Positions 55,215 to 63,445 of a stretch of DNA of 64,000 bases are shown here, in pieces. Made by a program: the position numbers and the translations under genes. Position 1 is the first letter of the stretch; each line of letters opens with the position of its first letter. Source of the stretch: an uncultured Granulosicoccaceae bacterium. GTDB taxonomy: Bacteria; Pseudomonadota; Gammaproteobacteria; CALCKW01. Where the stretch lies: the NCBI GenBank assembly GCA_937965695.1, contig CALCKW010000049.1, forward strand, positions 1-64,000, read 5' to 3'. The notes under the pieces were generated by a model that saw nothing but the letters and a program-made list of their open reading frames with translations, was not told where the DNA came from and did no database searches.

Positions 55215-55757
55215 ATGACAGCCGCTCGCCGTATTTGTTTCACCTTATTGTTTAGCTGTATTTTTTGGTTGACCGCTTGCACAAGCTTAACCATTGACGA
55301 CGCTGAGACTACATCTCAAACATTCGCCATCGAAGATTTCCTCAGGGGCGACACCGTTGCCACGGGCATTCTTTTTGACCGTTCTGGAAACGCTACTCGT
55401 CATTTCAACGTTGACCTAGAAGGCACGTGGGACGAAAAAAACGAGCTGCTCACTCTCCGAGAGGATTTCGTCTTCAATGATGGAGAGGAAAATCAAAGAG
55501 TATGGAAAATCAAACGATTGGGAGATGGCAAATACGAAGGTGAAGCAGACGATGTCAGCGGCAAGGCAATTGGCGTTAGCAAGGGAAATACAATGCTTTG
55601 GAAATATGAGTTGAATATTCCCTACAAAGGCTCAACCCTGGCGGTTGACTTTGAAGATTGGATGTTTCTCAACGACGATATTTTGATCAATCGTGCAGTT
55701 ATGCGAAAGTTCGGCTTCAAAGTTGGCGAAGTACTGATTACCATCAAACCTAAATAA
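55215..55757 (+). CDS. DUF3833 lipoprotein
   Basis: A 180-residue lipoprotein: RICFTLLFSCIFWLTAC is a type II signal. The mature protein has FLRGDTVATGILFDRSGNATRHFNVDLEGTWDEKNELLTLREDFVFNDGE, the DUF3833 hallmark, and VDFEDWMFLNDDILINRAVMRKFGFKVGEV. Function unknown; it is the usual last member of CFA/DUF1365 operons. AGGAGA precedes the ATG, 17 bp after the chalcone-isomerase-like gene. Confidence 0.88.
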   Translation: MTAARRICFTLLFSCIFWLTACTSLTIDDAETTSQTFAIEDFLRGDTVATGILFDRSGNATRHFNVDLEGTWDEKNELLTLREDFVFNDGEENQRVWKIKRLGDGKYEGEADDVSGKAIGVSKGNTMLWKYELNIPYKGSTLAVDFEDWMFLNDDILINRAVMRKFGFKVGEVLITIKPK

Positions 55758-56152
55758 CACTAGGGTAGATCAGTACAAGCTTGGGATTTTTCGCGAAATA
55801 CCGTAAACGGATGGTTTCTTTGGTGCGTAAATATAAATCTTAGACTCAGTCTGAAGCTCTCTTGATCACCTAAAAAACACCACACAGCCTGTTTTTCTAT
55901 CATATTTTTTAAACTCCTAAGCGCCCTGCCAGTTATAAATATTGCATCTCTATGATTGCAATGAAATGACAGGGAAATCCTCAAAACGCACTGAAAAAAT
56001 CTACTTCGCGCTGTTTCGACCGAAACACTAAAACGGTTCCGGCTAAACCAAAAAGAAATCGCACACCAATCCAGCAGTTGCATACTCAGCTGTATCGTAA
56101 TAATCTACGCGTGCCTGGTGGAGCAAACCACTAAATAATTAGAGATTATACC
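55758..56152. other. gap and leader upstream of serC
   Basis: 395 bp between the lipid operon and serC without a supportable gene. A 107-codon minus-strand frame (55760-56083) has no ribosome site or recognisable sequence. The promoter of the serine operon should lie in the right-hand part. I see no clear riboswitch or terminator. Confidence 0.45.
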
Positions 56153-57352
56153 GTGAACGATATCGCTATCGGCTTCGCAGAGAAGCCACACGTGCGTCCT
56201 GCCGACGCTCGCTTTTCCTCCGGCCCGTGCAGAAAGCACCCTGGCTGGGACATTTCCGCACTCAACACTGAACACCTCGGCCGCAGCCATCGCGCCACCA
56301 ACCCCAAAGCCTCCCTGAAATCAGCTATAGACCGCTCAGCGGCCCTGCTCGAGCTACCCAGCGACTGGAAAATCGGCATTGTGCCCGCTTCAGATACCGG
56401 CGCTTTTGAAATGGCTATGTGGTCTTTGCTTGGGTGCAAACCGGTTGATGCAATGGTGTGGGAAAGCTTTTCAGCCGACTGGGCAAAAGATTTAGCAAAC
56501 CTCGATATACCTAGCTTAAACGTGCATGAAGCCGACTACGGGAAACTGCCAAACCTCGATGCAGCCTCCAGTGAAAACGACATAGTTTTTGTTTTTAATG
56601 GCACGACAAGCGGCGTCAGAGTGCCTCATCTCGATTGGATTGCCGATGATCGCACTGGGCTGGTCTTGTGTGACGCTACATCTGCAGCCTATGCCATGCC
56701 GATTGACTACAGCAAAGTCGACGTATTGACGTGGTCCTGGCAAAAAGCCTTGGGTGGCGAAGCAGCGCACGGCATGTTGGCCTTGAGCCCCCGTGCCATT
56801 GAGCGTTTGGAATCAGTGCCCGCCCCTCGCGCTTTGCCAAAAATATTCACCTTGACCAAAAAAGAGTGTTTGATTGAAGGCATTTTTACGGGTGCAACAA
56901 TAAACACACCTAGCATGCTCGCTGTCGCCGACCTGCACTCAGCGCTTGATTGGGCCGACCGCATTGGTGGTCTGCCTGGATTGCACGGTCGATCGAGCGC
57001 AAATTTTTCTGCCATGGATAAGTGGGTTACATCAAGTCAGTGGGCCGATTGGTTAGCCGACGAGCTCGACACACGATCAAGTACATCGATGTGCCTGCAA
57101 ATCACAGCCGCTTCTTTTCAGCAACTCGACCTCAAAGATCAGCAAGCAGCCGTTAAAACGATGGCGGGCTGGCTTGCTGAAGAAGGCGTGGCATTTGATA
57201 TAGCCAACTACCGAAGCGCACCTCCCGGTTTTCGGGTTTGGGGAGGAGCCACCGTAGAAGCCAGTGATGTTGAAGCCCTAACCGCCTGGCTCGACTGGGC
57301 ATTCTATCGATTCGAATCAACCATTCTTTCTGCCGAGGTGCACAATGTCTAA
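56153..57352 (+). CDS. serC: phosphoserine aminotransferase
   Basis: A 399-residue PLP enzyme of the class V fold that makes 3-phosphoserine from 3-phosphohydroxypyruvate. It belongs to the longer subgroup beginning ADARFSSGPCRKHPGW and continuing RSHR near residue 43. The PLP lysine is in DVLTWSWQKALGGEAAHGM, and VFNGTTSGVRVP binds the cofactor. The start is GTG 56153. It overlaps serA by 8 bp, as expected for the serine biosynthesis operon. Confidence 0.9.
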   Translation: MNDIAIGFAEKPHVRPADARFSSGPCRKHPGWDISALNTEHLGRSHRATNPKASLKSAIDRSAALLELPSDWKIGIVPASDTGAFEMAMWSLLGCKPVDAMVWESFSADWAKDLANLDIPSLNVHEADYGKLPNLDAASSENDIVFVFNGTTSGVRVPHLDWIADDRTGLVLCDATSAAYAMPIDYSKVDVLTWSWQKALGGEAAHGMLALSPRAIERLESVPAPRALPKIFTLTKKECLIEGIFTGATINTPSMLAVADLHSALDWADRIGGLPGLHGRSSANFSAMDKWVTSSQWADWLADELDTRSSTSMCLQITAASFQQLDLKDQQAAVKTMAGWLAEEGVAFDIANYRSAPPGFRVWGGATVEASDVEALTAWLDWAFYRFESTILSAEVHNV

Positions 57353-58937
57353 ACCACGCGTACTCATATCTGACTCTATGTCTTCACTGGCTGTCACCGT
57401 TTTTGAGGATCGCGGCATTGAAGTCGTGCAATCATCCAAACTTTCAGTCGAAGAGCTCCTCGATACCATTGGAGATTTTGATGGCCTTGCGATACGCTCT
57501 GCCACCAAGGTAACGCCTGAACTATTGGCTAATGCCAAAAACCTAAAAGTCGTGGGTCGCGCTGGTATTGGTGTCGACAACGTTGATGTGCCTAACTGCA
57601 CAGCCAATGGTGTTGTGGTGATGAACACACCGTTTGGAAACGCGATCACCACAGCCGAGCACGCCATGGCCATGATGCTCTCATTAGCCCGACACATTCC
57701 GCAAGCAAGCCAGTCAACCCACGAAGGCAAGTGGGAAAAGTCTAGGTTCATGGGCACCGAGATCACAGGCAAGCAGCTAGGAATCATTGGCGCCGGCAAT
57801 ATCGGTTCAATTGTGGCTTCGAAGGCTTTGGGTTTTGGTCTACATGTTCTGGCTTATGATCCGTTTCTCACACAAGAACGTGCAGAAACCTTAGGTGTCA
57901 CCAAGGTTGAACTGGATGATCTACTGCAACGCAGTGACATCATCTCCCTGCATGTCCCTAAAACACCGGATACGGCGAACATCATCGACGCAACCGCTTT
58001 AAACAAGATGAAAAAAGGCGCGCTTTTAATCAACTGTGCACGCGGCGGGTTGGTCGACGAGCTAGCGTTAAAGGTAGCATTAGACTCAGGCCATATTCGG
58101 GGAGCGGCTTTAGACGTATTTGCCGAAGAGCCTGCAAAAGAAAATATTTTGTTCGGTATGCCAAACGTCATATGTACGCCGCACCTTGGTGCTGCTACCT
58201 CGGAAGCACAAGAAAAAGTTGCCGTACAAGTCGCGGAACAGATGAGCAACTACCTTCTAACTGGTGCAATCACCAATGCGCTAAATGCTCCAAACCTCAG
58301 CGCAGAGGAAGCGCGGCAACTCAAACCGTACTTAAATCTCACCGAGCAGCTCGGTTCATTTGTCGGTCAACTGACCAACGACCCGATCAAAAAAATGACC
58401 GTCACCTACGCTGGAGATGTAGCAAACTACAACACCGAGCCACTGACCACCGAAGTACTAAAGTCCCTTCTAAGCCATCACAGTGAGACGGTGAACACTG
58501 TAAATGCGCGTGAAATTGCGCGTGAGCGAGATATTACCGTCGTCGCTGCAAAGAAAGATGGCAACGATGAGTATCAATGCCGCATTACTGTAGAAGTGGA
58601 AACCGAAAAAATGCAACGCGCCATCGCAGGCACGCTGATTGGCAACAAGCCACGTGTTATTGATGTGAAAGGCATTTCGCTCGAGTCAGAACTGGGTGAG
58701 CATATGCTTTACATCACAAACGATGACACGCCTGGTGTTGTCGGCGCTATTGGCACAATGGCTGGCAACAAAGGTATCAACATAGCGAACCTGCACCTTG
58801 GGAGGCGTAATGACAAACCGAGCGCAATCGCCTTGCTGGAAGTTGATGCTGTTGTGTCCCAAGAAGAATTAGAAGCCTTACGTGCTATTCCGAGTATCAC
58901 AGCAGTGCACTACCTGAGTTTCCCGTCCAAACAATAA
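57345..58937 (+). CDS. serA: D-3-phosphoglycerate dehydrogenase (long form)
   Basis: A 530-residue enzyme for the first step of serine synthesis, oxidising 3-phosphoglycerate with NAD. GIIGAGNIGSIVASKALGFGL is the nucleotide-binding loop. NCARGGLVDE carries the catalytic Arg region, and the acid-base HLGAATSEA is clear. The length and the extra ~200 C-terminal residues show the long type I form: an ASB domain followed by an ACT domain (MLYITNDDTPGVVGAIGTMAG) for feedback by serine. A T-tailed hairpin follows at 59005. Confidence 0.95.
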   Translation: MSKPRVLISDSMSSLAVTVFEDRGIEVVQSSKLSVEELLDTIGDFDGLAIRSATKVTPELLANAKNLKVVGRAGIGVDNVDVPNCTANGVVVMNTPFGNAITTAEHAMAMMLSLARHIPQASQSTHEGKWEKSRFMGTEITGKQLGIIGAGNIGSIVASKALGFGLHVLAYDPFLTQERAETLGVTKVELDDLLQRSDIISLHVPKTPDTANIIDATALNKMKKGALLINCARGGLVDELALKVALDSGHIRGAALDVFAEEPAKENILFGMPNVICTPHLGAATSEAQEKVAVQVAEQMSNYLLTGAITNALNAPNLSAEEARQLKPYLNLTEQLGSFVGQLTNDPIKKMTVTYAGDVANYNTEPLTTEVLKSLLSHHSETVNTVNAREIARERDITVVAAKKDGNDEYQCRITVEVETEKMQRAIAGTLIGNKPRVIDVKGISLESELGEHMLYITNDDTPGVVGAIGTMAGNKGINIANLHLGRRNDKPSAIALLEVDAVVSQEELEALRAIPSITAVHYLSFPSKQ

Positions 58938-59004
58938 CTCCTACTCTGCATTGATGTCTTAGACATTCAGCGTGGTGCTGATTGCTCGGCACAGCTCTGA
59001 GCTT

Positions 59005-59045
59005 TCCCTGCTTTCTCAAGTTTGTTGAGAAAGCTAGGGATTTTT
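59005..59045 (+). terminator. rho-independent terminator of serA
   Basis: TCCCT-GCTTTCTCAA and TTGAGAAAGC-T-AGGGA form a long stem with a 5-nt loop, followed by TTTTTATTT. It overlaps the stop codon and last residues of the convergent peroxiredoxin gene at 59034, so the two 3' ends interlock. Confidence 0.75.
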
Positions 59046-59588
59046 ATTTATCCAAGCCACTACGTCGCCGGCATTTTCCCCAGGCGGAAAAACAGGATAA
59101 AACACCTTTTGAATTTTCCCATCTAAGACGACCAATGTGATTCGTCGGAACAACTGTTGCCCCGCTGCTTCAAAGGTCGGTAATCGCAGATTTTCTGCCA
59201 GCTGCAATGCCTGATCGCTGAGGAGTTCAAAGGGCAATTCTAAGCGATTTTTAGCCTCTTGCTGGTAGGACGTGCTTTGACTACTCAGACCATATACCTT
59301 GCTATCTAGTGCAGACAACTCGGCGTGGTGATCTTTGAATCCGCAGGATTGAGGCGTGCAACCCCGCGCTCCGGGAATATCATCCCAATTGTCTGGCAGC
59401 GGTGTGTCAGGCCGCCCGGTCATCGGGTAGATGTACACCACAACGCGACCGATCATGTCTCCCAAAGAGATACTTGTTCCATCGGTGGCTTTTAACGTCA
59501 TTGCCGGTAGTCGCAAACCCACGAGGTGATCTGCCGCTCCGTCGTCCTGAGGCACCGGTAAATCGCGGGGTAACTGTGTGAGATCCAT
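59034..59588 (-). CDS. peroxiredoxin (BCP/PrxQ-like)
   Basis: A 184-residue thioredoxin-fold peroxidase. GARGCTPQSCGFKDHHAEL contains the peroxidatic Cys77 and, five residues later, the resolving Cys82, the PrxQ layout. VVVYIYPMTGRPDTPLPDNWDDIPGARG extends the usual active-site loop, as seen in one atypical BCP subgroup. VYGLSSQSTSYQQEAKNRLELPFELLSD is standard. It reduces hydroperoxides using thioredoxin. Its last codons form part of the serA terminator. Confidence 0.88.
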   Translation of the reverse strand: MDLTQLPRDLPVPQDDGAADHLVGLRLPAMTLKATDGTSISLGDMIGRVVVYIYPMTGRPDTPLPDNWDDIPGARGCTPQSCGFKDHHAELSALDSKVYGLSSQSTSYQQEAKNRLELPFELLSDQALQLAENLRLPTFEAAGQQLFRRITLVVLDGKIQKVFYPVFPPGENAGDVVAWINKNP

Positions 59589-59674
59589 CGAGATATTCCT
59601 ACTATCGTATAACGGTGTTTAAAGAGTTTTTGGTCAATACACTGACCTGGGTTTAGCCAAATGCACGATGCAAT

Positions 59675-60088
59675 CTAAAGCGCGTCGTAGCCAAAATAGC
59701 CACTTTCAAAACGTACCCGGCCACTGGCAATAAATTGATTATAATCCCACCGGGTATCACTGACATTCGCCATGTACTCGGGCACTGGCATATAGCTGAG
59801 TGCACTGAAATTCTCACCGGACGGCGAGTAGACGTTCACTTCATTGCGTTGGTACATCACGCCTTCAAAACGATCCAATCGCTGCCAAACCGCCTTGCTG
59901 ACATCGCGAAAAAGCAAACCATTAACGCTTTCTCCCGGACAAGATATCAGTGCCGGAAAAGGCTGCTGAATCACGGCCCGGCAACTGTGATCGTCCAGTG
60001 TGACCGGCTCGCTGCTCAGCATCTCGCCGCTCACTTCGAACATGATGTCATCACACATCAAGGTACCGTAGACAAATAGATGCGGCAT
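59675..60088 (-). CDS. gamma-glutamylcyclotransferase (AIG2)-like protein
   Basis: A 137-residue protein. The N-terminal PHLFVYGTLMCDDIMFEV is the GGCT fold signature, FPALISCPGESVNGLLF follows, and LDRFEGVMYQRNEVNV contains the conserved glutamate-bearing segment. The family includes gamma-glutamyl cyclotransferases and gamma-glutamylamine enzymes; exact activity unclear. ATG 60088 follows a perfect AAGGAG; the frame extends 9 codons further upstream without a site. Confidence 0.88.
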   Translation of the reverse strand: MPHLFVYGTLMCDDIMFEVSGEMLSSEPVTLDDHSCRAVIQQPFPALISCPGESVNGLLFRDVSKAVWQRLDRFEGVMYQRNEVNVYSPSGENFSALSYMPVPEYMANVSDTRWDYNQFIASGRVRFESGYFGYDAL

Positions 60089-60127
60089 TCGAACTCCTTC
60101 GTTATTCATTTCCACTGCTGTACATTA

Positions 60128-60850
60128 TTAGGCCAGCAACATGTCTCGGCAACTGCTTAAACGACGCAACTGCTTCCCTTGCTGATCAAAATTCTCTGGG
60201 CTTAACCATGTTTGCATCATTCGTTTTATCGCTGGCCATTCACTGTCGATGATTGAATACCAAGCCGTGTCGCGATTTCGATTTTTATAAACAGTGGCTT
60301 GTCGAAAAATACCTTCAGGCACAAACCCAAACCGTAGGGCCGCAGCGCAGCTGGGCGCATTTAACGCGTCACATTTCCACTCGTATCGACGATACCCCAA
60401 TTCATCAAAAACCCGTTCCATCATCAAGTACATGGCTTCCGTTGCCACCGGCGTGCGTTGCATCAGCGGGGAAAAATGCAAATGCCCGACTTCAATTGTG
60501 CCAACTCTGGGCTCTAGTCGGAGATAGCTGGCCAATCCCACCGGCTGTCTCCGAGCGTCCAATATAGTATGAAAAAGTGGATCGGCCGACGCGCTTGCAC
60601 CACTCAACCAATCGGCAAAATCATGGACGTTGTCGAAAGGACCATAAGGCAAATAGGTCCAATTGCCGTGCTCGGTATCACGGGCAAACGCCTCAAAAAG
60701 TGCCTCTCCGTGGGCAAGCACATCCGTGCGAACAAGGCTACAATAGCGCCCTTGCATCGGAGTGTCTGCGGGGCGTTCACAAGGCTGCCAGTCTAAGACA
60801 GAATGCCCTACAGGTTGGTCGAGCGAATTTCGCGGTATGCTGATAGTCAT
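60128..60850 (-). CDS. GNAT-family N-acetyltransferase (RimJ/RimL-like)
   Basis: A 240-residue GNAT of the RimJ/RimL type. The order is RYCSLVRTDVLAHGEALFEAF, then GTIEVGHLHFSPLMQRTPVATEAMYLMMERVF with the acetyl-CoA loop, and RRYEWKCDALNAPSCAAALRFGFVPEGIFRQATVYKNRNRDTAWYSIID. It acetylates an amino group of a protein, amino acid or xenobiotic. ATG 60850 has GGAG upstream; a TTG at 60862 is less likely. The next gene on the same strand begins 40 bp downstream. Confidence 0.88.
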   Translation of the reverse strand: MTISIPRNSLDQPVGHSVLDWQPCERPADTPMQGRYCSLVRTDVLAHGEALFEAFARDTEHGNWTYLPYGPFDNVHDFADWLSGASASADPLFHTILDARRQPVGLASYLRLEPRVGTIEVGHLHFSPLMQRTPVATEAMYLMMERVFDELGYRRYEWKCDALNAPSCAAALRFGFVPEGIFRQATVYKNRNRDTAWYSIIDSEWPAIKRMMQTWLSPENFDQQGKQLRRLSSCRDMLLA

Positions 60851-60993
60851 CACTAACTCCAAAGTACGCGACTAGATTGCAGATAAAAGCATCGAAACTC
60901 CAGTGCCAAAAAGTATTGGCCGAACAAGCCGTATGCGTAGTTAAACGGAAATGCACTATCACCAGCGGTGACCATGTGCAAAATCAGTTTTAG

Positions 60994-61392
60994 ATGAGAA
61001 ACATTTTTATGTCGAAGTTGCACCCCATCGCCTACCTTTTACTTGTGTTATGGACACACCAGACTATCGCTGATGAGCCACTGAGCGAATCGGTGCACGC
61101 CTCTGTGCAGGCTTTATGCAACACAATGAAAGCTTGTACATTTGCGCAGGTCGAATCGGAAAAGCCTGTCTCCGCAGCCATGAAAAAGATGGTCGAGCAA
61201 ATGAGCGAAGAAGCCTGCCAAGCCATGCACAGCAGCTTTACCGCCATGCCTGACGACAAGTTATTAAAAGAGCAAGCTCAAGCGTGCTTAGATTCTATGT
61301 CCTCGCTCAGTTGTAGTGGTTTAGAGGCACTGGGCAGCGGCACCACACCAGCCTGTGAAGCGTTTGAAAAGCGCACCAAAACCTATCAATAA
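60994..61392 (+). CDS. small secreted cysteine-containing protein
   Basis: A 132-residue protein with a signal peptide (LHPIAYLLLVLWTHQTIADE). The mature part is helical and carries six cysteines spaced as three pairs: CNTMKAC, EEAC...QAC, and SC...PAC. In the oxidising periplasm these could form three disulfides. I recognise no family. The start could also be the Met five residues later. It lies between a minus-strand GNAT and aroG. Confidence 0.68.
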   Translation: MRNIFMSKLHPIAYLLLVLWTHQTIADEPLSESVHASVQALCNTMKACTFAQVESEKPVSAAMKKMVEQMSEEACQAMHSSFTAMPDDKLLKEQAQACLDSMSSLSCSGLEALGSGTTPACEAFEKRTKTYQ

Positions 61393-61535
61393 GCCTGGCT
61401 TGTTGTCGAATCAAGAATGTGCGAAGACAAATAGCGCACTAAAAGCCTATATTTCGCCAATTTTGCGATCAACTAAGTCATAAAATGCGGTAATCTTGAA
61501 TTCCTTTTTGATGACCGACGTATAGAACAAGACAC

Positions 61536-62627
61536 ATGGCAAACTACACGCTCGAAAACACCCGCATTGCGGCCTGCACTCCACTGCTTACCCCCGCCGA
61601 ATTGCACGCGCAGCATCCGTTGAGCGACGCTGCTGCCAACAACGTGGCTAAAGGTCGACAGGCTGTGCGAGATATCTTGGACGGTAACGATCATCGTCTG
61701 ATGGTTATTTCAGGACCTTGCTCCATTCACGACACCGATGCTGCGATTGAGTATGCCAAGCGCTTAAAGGCGCTGAGTGAAAAAGTGCAAGACAACCTGT
61801 TGCTGGTGATGCGCGTGTACTTTGAGAAACCACGCACTACCGTAGGCTGGAAGGGCTATGTCAACGATCCCGATATGGACGACAGCTTCAAGCTCGAGAA
61901 AGGCCTCAAACAAGCGCGAGCGCTATTAACCGCCTTTGCAGAAATGGATTTGCCAACGGCCACTGAAGCGCTGGACCCTATCTCCCCTCAATACCTCGGT
62001 GATCTATTCAGCTGGTCCGCCATCGGTGCTCGCACGTCTGAGTCACAGACTCACCGTGAAATGTCCAGCGGCTTGTCAACACCTGTAGGCTTTAAAAATG
62101 GCACTGACGGTAGTTTGCAAATTGCCATCAATGCTTGGCAATCGGCTGCATCACCACACCGTTTCATGGGCATTGATGAAAATGGAAAGGTGTCTGTACT
62201 AGAAACTCGTGGAAACCCACACGGACATATCATTTTACGTGGCGGAAAAGAGCCGAACTACGAAGCCGGTCACATTGCCGCTGTGGAAGAAGAGTTAAAG
62301 AAAGCCAAGCTTGACGCAAAATTGATCGTCGATTGTAGCCACGGCAATTCCCACAAAAACCATGAATTTCAGCCAGTGGTTGCAAGAGATGCTGCCGACC
62401 AGATCGTCGCAGGCAATCAGTCAATCTTAGGCCTTATGCTAGAGAGTCATTTGCAGGCAGGTAATCAAAAGCTGGCTAACCCTGCCGACCTCACCTACGG
62501 CGTATCAATCACAGATGCTTGCATCAACTGGGAAACAACTGAAACCTTGCTGCTAGAGATGAGCGAAAGATTGGCCGATCCTTTAAAAGCCCGCGCTGTT
62601 AACTCAACACCAGCAGAAACAGCTTAG
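61536..62627 (+). CDS. 3-deoxy-7-phosphoheptulonate (DAHP) synthase, class I
   Basis: A 363-residue AroF/AroG/AroH-type enzyme catalysing the first step of aromatic amino-acid synthesis from phosphoenolpyruvate and erythrose 4-phosphate. MVISGPCSIHDTDAAIEYAKRL, MRVYFEKPRTTVGWKGYVNDP, ATEALDPISPQYLGDLFSWSAIGARTSESQTHREM and DCSHGNSHKNHEFQP (metal and substrate residues) are all intact. The feedback class cannot be assigned safely from sequence alone. It is monocistronic and followed by a hairpin. Confidence 0.94.
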   Translation: MANYTLENTRIAACTPLLTPAELHAQHPLSDAAANNVAKGRQAVRDILDGNDHRLMVISGPCSIHDTDAAIEYAKRLKALSEKVQDNLLLVMRVYFEKPRTTVGWKGYVNDPDMDDSFKLEKGLKQARALLTAFAEMDLPTATEALDPISPQYLGDLFSWSAIGARTSESQTHREMSSGLSTPVGFKNGTDGSLQIAINAWQSAASPHRFMGIDENGKVSVLETRGNPHGHIILRGGKEPNYEAGHIAAVEEELKKAKLDAKLIVDCSHGNSHKNHEFQPVVARDAADQIVAGNQSILGLMLESHLQAGNQKLANPADLTYGVSITDACINWETTETLLLEMSERLADPLKARAVNSTPAETA

Positions 62628-62642
62628 TCCTAAAACAATGTT

Positions 62643-62661
62643 CGCCAGCATTCTGCTGGCG
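62643..62661 (+). terminator. hairpin after the DAHP synthase gene
   Basis: CGCCAGCA and TGCTGGCG form a perfect 8-bp stem with a 3-nt loop, 15 bp past the stop. The following GATTCAATTT is only partly T-rich. Confidence 0.5.
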
Positions 62662-62758
62662 GATTCAATTTGCTAGCACAAGCCATTACACTATTCCGCA
62701 GCCCTAAACCCGTAAAACTGCGGCGTAGGCCTTAAGTATCCGAAAGATCGAGCCACCC

Positions 62759-63235
62759 ATGATCAGCATAAGAAACTTCCGCGAAGGGGACGCACCACAA
62801 TTGCGGCAGCTTTTTTTTAACACTATTCGAACGATTAATCGACGCGATTACTCCGACGATGAGTTAAAAGCCTGGGCACCTGACGACATAAACCCAACGC
62901 GTTGGCTAGAAGAAATGCAGTCGATCAACCCGTTTGTCGCGGAAATTGATCGGCAAATAGTGGGATACACTGATTTACAAGACGACGGTCTCATTGATCA
63001 CTTTTTTTGTCATCACGAGCACCAAGGTCGGGGTGTGGGCAGATTTATGATGCAACATATAATTGTTCAAGCACGTGTCCGCGGCATTAAAAGACTGCAC
63101 TCCCATGTCAGCATCACCGCCAAACCTTTCTACCTTCACTTTGGCTTTTCAGTCAATAAAACACAGCGTGTGGAAGTTCGTGGTCAAATGCTTGAAAACA
63201 ATGTGATGGAAAAATTACTGGAAACTGAAAAATAG
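62759..63235 (+). CDS. GNAT-family N-acetyltransferase
   Basis: A 158-residue GNAT: IDHFFCHHEHQGRGVGRFMMQHIIVQA contains motif A and its acetyl-CoA loop, then SITAKPFYLHFGFSVNKT is motif B. The N-terminal LRQLFFNTIRTINRRDYSDDELKAWAPDD resembles the GNAT at 18920 (YTDSEIDAW), so the two are paralogues of one subfamily. The substrate is unknown. It is monocistronic. Confidence 0.85.
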   Translation: MISIRNFREGDAPQLRQLFFNTIRTINRRDYSDDELKAWAPDDINPTRWLEEMQSINPFVAEIDRQIVGYTDLQDDGLIDHFFCHHEHQGRGVGRFMMQHIIVQARVRGIKRLHSHVSITAKPFYLHFGFSVNKTQRVEVRGQMLENNVMEKLLETEK

Positions 63236-63333
63236 CAGTGCTGAATAAGTCGATTTGCTGTGACATTGAGCTAGCATAGAGGCATCATGGTACTTCGCCT
63301 GCAAGGGAACTGTTTGTTCTTTCAATCAGAGCA

Positions 63334-63367
63334 CCAGGGAATCTCAGATCAAATTATGCTCGCACCG
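63334..63367. repeat. palindromic intergenic repeat, half copy D
   Basis: CAGGGAATCTCAGATCAAATTATGCTCGC matches the left flank and left arm of copy B with four changes. The right half has diverged beyond confident alignment. It lies upstream of the broken MATE gene, beyond the GNAT stop. Confidence 0.65.
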
Positions 63368-63445
63368 TTTAGTATTAACTGAATTTTTGGCGCCGTGTGG
63401 AAAAATTCGGTGAACGAAAAAAGCTAAATATTATTGGAGACTTTC

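Noticed and set aside
55760..56083. 107-codon minus-strand open frame in the gap before serC
   Set aside because: No ribosome site, no recognisable sequence, and amino-acid composition unlike the neighbouring proteins.
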